Part shown: in pieces, positions 3,276 to 5,671 of the stretch
Position numbering within the stretch: the stretch's first letter is position 1
Layout: each line of letters starts with the position of its first letter
Assembly (NCBI GenBank): GCA_026982215.1
Contig: JALSHN010000049.1
Location: forward strand, 1 to 5,671
Source of the DNA: Gammaproteobacteria bacterium
GTDB lineage: Bacteria; Pseudomonadota; Gammaproteobacteria; S012-40
Reading direction: 5' to 3'
DNA: 5,671 nucleotides
Translations under genes and position numbers: made by a program
Notes under the pieces: generated by a model
What the model saw: the letters and a program-made list of their open reading frames with translations, nothing else
The model's database searches: none
Told to the model about the DNA's origin: nothing

Positions 3276-5671
3276 GCCTGTGTTCGTTGCTCTGCGCGCC
3301 AACTCTCCGGTGCCGGGTGTTCCAGCCACTCGCTGCGATCACACTCCCACACCCGCCGCGTCTGTGGGTCCAGCACCAAAAAACGGATCCAACCGTTCCT
3401 GACCAACTGCCTGACCGACGCCACCTCGGCGAGCGCCTCGCGCGCGTGCTCCAATGGGGCCTCCACCAAGGTGATGAGCCGCAGAGGCTCATGGTAAGGC
3501 CGCCCGTCTTTCAGCACGGTCTGGGACGGCAGGCCAGTACGCAGATCGCTGAGGTTGCCGGTCATCACCCCGAAACGACCGGCCACGTTGTGGTAGACCT
3601 TGCTGCCGCTCCCGAAACGCTCATTATCGACGGTGGAGAAATAATGTTCCATGTTGATCCACTGCCCCACCACCAACGGCCCGGTGAAGATGTTCTCCAG
3701 CAAACGTCGATTCTCGTCGAGACGGTAATCATATGAGTGCAGAAAGGCCCGCCCTTCCAGCTTGAGCTCGCGGGTCAACGCCCGCCGGCCGATGATGAAA
3801 TAGGCGTTGCCCGACAAGCCCCACTCCGGGCGCACCTGGGACCAGTCCAGGGAGTTGCGCCGCGCCAGTCGGACGGCGCGTTCGGGCCGATCGGCCCCTT
3901 TCTCGTCCGTCAACGTGGGCATGCGTTCCGCGGCACACAGGCGCGCGGCAGTGGCGAGCCCGTTGCGCAGGCGATCGATGTAGATCAGATGACTGGCCGG
4001 GACCAGCTCCACGTCGGCGATCCGAATCTCGTCGGTGGTGGTGTCGTGCAGCGCCGGGATGAACCAAGTGTCATCGGGGATCTGGATCCCATGGTCACGC
4101 AAACGGCGGCGCACTTCCGGTCGATTGGCCATCTGGGCGAAGACACGGGCGTTGATCAGGCCATGATTACCCCCGCAGGCACCACAATCCAGCGCCGACT
4201 CATAAGGGTTGTTCTCCGACGAACTGCCGTGCCCGATCAATAGCACGAAGCGGGAAAAGCCTTCGGTCAAACCGATGGAGCGCAACGCTTGTGCCACATA
4301 GCCCACCTGCTCCTCCAGGCTGAAACCGATGCGCCCGAGGCGTTCCATCTGCAAGCGCACGGCATCGGGCCGGATGTGATAGGCCTCGCGCAAGCGACGG
4401 ACGAACGACCTCATCGTCGCCTCGTCCAGGGACAGGCCGGCATAGAGGGCGGCCGGCGGCATGTCGTCGGCCATCGCCGCCTCGCGCAGGGCCTTCACCA
4501 GGTCGTCGTGAATCAGTTCCGGCGCGACCCCGAGCTCGTGCTCCAAGGCCTTCTCGATGATGGCCCGATGCACCGCGCGCACCACCGAATCCGCCCGTTC
4601 CCGCGAGAGCTTGTCCACCAACAGCCGGGCCAGTCCCCGCTGTGGCTCCAGATGCTTGCGCCAATGACCGTAGGTCTCGGGGAAGAAGGTCTTGCCGAAC
4701 ATGTCGAAACCAAACAGCAGACCGATGGCCTCGACGGTCACGAACGGCGTCAGGATGGACTCCTTCAGTTCGTGCAACACCTTGCCGAGCACGGTCAGCG
4801 CCTCGGGGTCGCGATATTCCAACACCGGGACCTCCAACACCACGTTGCGCGGTGTCAACAACACGGGGCACAAATGGATCTCGTTCCCCTTGTCCATGGC
4901 GATGAAGCTCAGCGGCACCCCGAAGAAACCGGCGATCCCGAAGGTCTGATAGTCCCCGGCCCCTTCCAGCTGGCGACGGATTCGCTCGGAACGGGTGTCG
5001 ATACAAAACAGCGCCTGTGCAAAAGGCCGTTTTTTCCACTGTTCTTCACGCCCCGGCTGCACCCCCTGTAACAGGCGTCCGGCCGCCCGACTCTCCATGG
5101 CACGCAGCCAGCACAGGCCTTCTTCTTCCTCGATCCGCTCAAGCGCCTGCAGCAGGCGAGACAATGCCTCGCCACCCAGCTCGCCCAAGCGGTCGGCCAC
5201 ACCCACGGCCTGTGCCAGCGACCTCACCCCCTGGGCCACCGCCTGGGCCTCCACTTCCTGCTTTCTCTGCACATAATCGGCGAAGAAATCCGTCACCGCC
5301 GCCGGACGCCCCAGTTCCAACACCTCTTCGAGGCGTTGTGCCTGGTCCGGCACCACCGTCCTGCCATACCATTCCGCGCGCAGATAGGCCGCCTCGGGGG
5401 AAGCCTCGACCCAGCGCTCCAGTTCCGGATACGTCGCCGGCAGGCCGCGCCGCCCCACCTCGTGCAGCAGGGCGGCGGAAAACGACAGGCGCACCGCCAC
5501 ATACTCCACCAAGTCGGCCGGATATTTTTCCGTCCAGTGGTAATGTTCAGCGGCGGAACGCCAACGAATGAAGCCGGCCCACCCATGGAGACGGGCGATC
5601 TCCCGGCGCAGATAGTCCAGCCACAGCGACTCGGGAACCCCCAGCATCTCCATCACGCGGATGACGGCCTG
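3263..5671 (-). CDS. dabA: DabA, zinc subunit of the DAB inorganic-carbon uptake system (DUF2309), 5' end cut
   Basis: DabA is a cytoplasmic beta-carbonic-anhydrase-like protein that, with the membrane protein DabB, hydrates CO2 to bicarbonate in an energy-coupled way. There are 802 codons visible, open to the window edge, so the N-terminus (by comparison with known DabA, probably 100-250 residues) is missing. Numbering from the GTG at 5656, the CxDxR motif of beta-type enzymes is C218-I-D220-T-R222, and the other zinc ligands are H476 in LIGHGSSSENNP and C491 in SALDCGACGG. H476 and C491 are 15 apart, exactly as in the characterised H. neapolitanus DabA2 (H524, C539). The C218-H476 distance is 258, longer than the 173 there (C351-H524), which suggests the long DabA1-like subfamily. 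Further conserved blocks are LHGWAGFIRWRS (23-34), RSGLDWSQVRPEWGL-like text (600-614) and QWINMEHYFSTVDNERFGSG (665-684). No membrane segment is seen. dabB is expected upstream, outside the window. Confidence 0.93.
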   Translation of the reverse strand, partial: QAVIRVMEMLGVPESLWLDYLRREIARLHGWAGFIRWRSAAEHYHWTEKYPADLVEYVAVRLSFSAALLHEVGRRGLPATYPELERWVEASPEAAYLRAEWYGRTVVPDQAQRLEEVLELGRPAAVTDFFADYVQRKQEVEAQAVAQGVRSLAQAVGVADRLGELGGEALSRLLQALERIEEEEGLCWLRAMESRAAGRLLQGVQPGREEQWKKRPFAQALFCIDTRSERIRRQLEGAGDYQTFGIAGFFGVPLSFIAMDKGNEIHLCPVLLTPRNVVLEVPVLEYRDPEALTVLGKVLHELKESILTPFVTVEAIGLLFGFDMFGKTFFPETYGHWRKHLEPQRGLARLLVDKLSRERADSVVRAVHRAIIEKALEHELGVAPELIHDDLVKALREAAMADDMPPAALYAGLSLDEATMRSFVRRLREAYHIRPDAVRLQMERLGRIGFSLEEQVGYVAQALRSIGLTEGFSRFVLLIGHGSSSENNPYESALDCGACGGNHGLINARVFAQMANRPEVRRRLRDHGIQIPDDTWFIPALHDTTTDEIRIADVELVPASHLIYIDRLRNGLATAARLCAAERMPTLTDEKGADRPERAVRLARRNSLDWSQVRPEWGLSGNAYFIIGRRALTRELKLEGRAFLHSYDYRLDENRRLLENIFTGPLVVGQWINMEHYFSTVDNERFGSGSKVYHNVAGRFGVMTGNLSDLRTGLPSQTVLKDGRPYHEPLRLITLVEAPLEHAREALAEVASVRQLVRNGWIRFLVLDPQTRRVWECDRSEWLEHPAPESWRAEQRTQAEAS

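Noticed and set aside
3267..3329. Longer N-terminus for the PII-like protein from an ATG at 3329
   Set aside because: The extra 21 residues overlap dabA in another frame and precede the usual PII start. The ATG at 3266 has a Shine-Dalgarno site and an ATGA overlap.
4289..5071. Plus-strand open frames opposite dabA (also 3737-4243)
   Set aside because: They are shadows of dabA codon use. They have no family motifs and no convincing ribosome-binding site, and the minus-strand frame is clearly DabA.
5645..5656. GTG or ATG codons that could be taken as the dabA start
   Set aside because: The frame stays open to the window edge (five more codons), and DabA proteins have well over 100 residues before this point, so these are internal codons.

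Overview
The window is a piece of a CO2-concentrating, carboxysome-based carbon-fixation locus. Everything that can be supported as a gene lies on the minus strand, so the natural reading direction is from base 5671 down to base 1. The genes in that order are dabA (5' end cut by the window edge), a small PII-like gene (cpII type), cbbL (form IA RuBisCO large subunit), cbbS (small subunit) and csoS2 (alpha-carboxysome scaffold, 3' end cut by the window edge). The DNA is GC-rich except for one AT-rich island. The mix of form IA RuBisCO, CsoS2, DabA and a CPII-type PII protein points to an autotrophic proteobacterium, most likely a sulfur-oxidising or related gammaproteobacterium. The species cannot be named from this sequence. 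The RuBisCO and CsoS2 sequences resemble, from memory, those of marine alpha-cyanobacteria, but the neighbouring dabA and cpII genes are the proteobacterial arrangement.

Layout. Bases 5671-3263 hold dabA, the zinc-containing cytoplasmic subunit of the DAB inorganic-carbon uptake system. Bases 3266-2940 hold the PII-like gene, whose ATG overlaps the dabA stop as ATGA. Bases 2939-2747 are the only sizeable non-coding gap (193 bp). It has an AT-rich stretch with several TTA-N7-TAA type sites, as expected for the LysR-type regulator CbbR, next to a possible sigma70 promoter. A leader of about 120 nt and a good ribosome-binding site for cbbL follow. Bases 2746-1337 are cbbL and 1279-935 are cbbS. 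The 78-bp gap before csoS2 carries a perfect 10-bp GC-rich hairpin. Bases 856-1 are the N-terminal 285 codons of csoS2, with four RuBisCO-binding N-repeats and the start of the first middle-region repeat.

How the parts work together. DabA, presumably with a DabB membrane partner encoded just outside the window, converts incoming CO2 to bicarbonate and so loads the cytosol with inorganic carbon. The PII-like protein is the likely sensor that tunes this step. CsoS2 N-repeats gather the CbbL8S8 holoenzyme and its middle region engages the shell, so RuBisCO is packed into the alpha-carboxysome, where bicarbonate is turned back into CO2. Transport, sensing, fixation and encapsulation are thus adjacent and co-oriented. 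I found no mobile element, tRNA, rRNA or CRISPR, and no gene outside this known pathway. The points most worth a second look are the dabA-cpII coupling, the long-form zinc-site spacing of DabA, the CbbR-like operator cluster and the cbbS-csoS2 hairpin.
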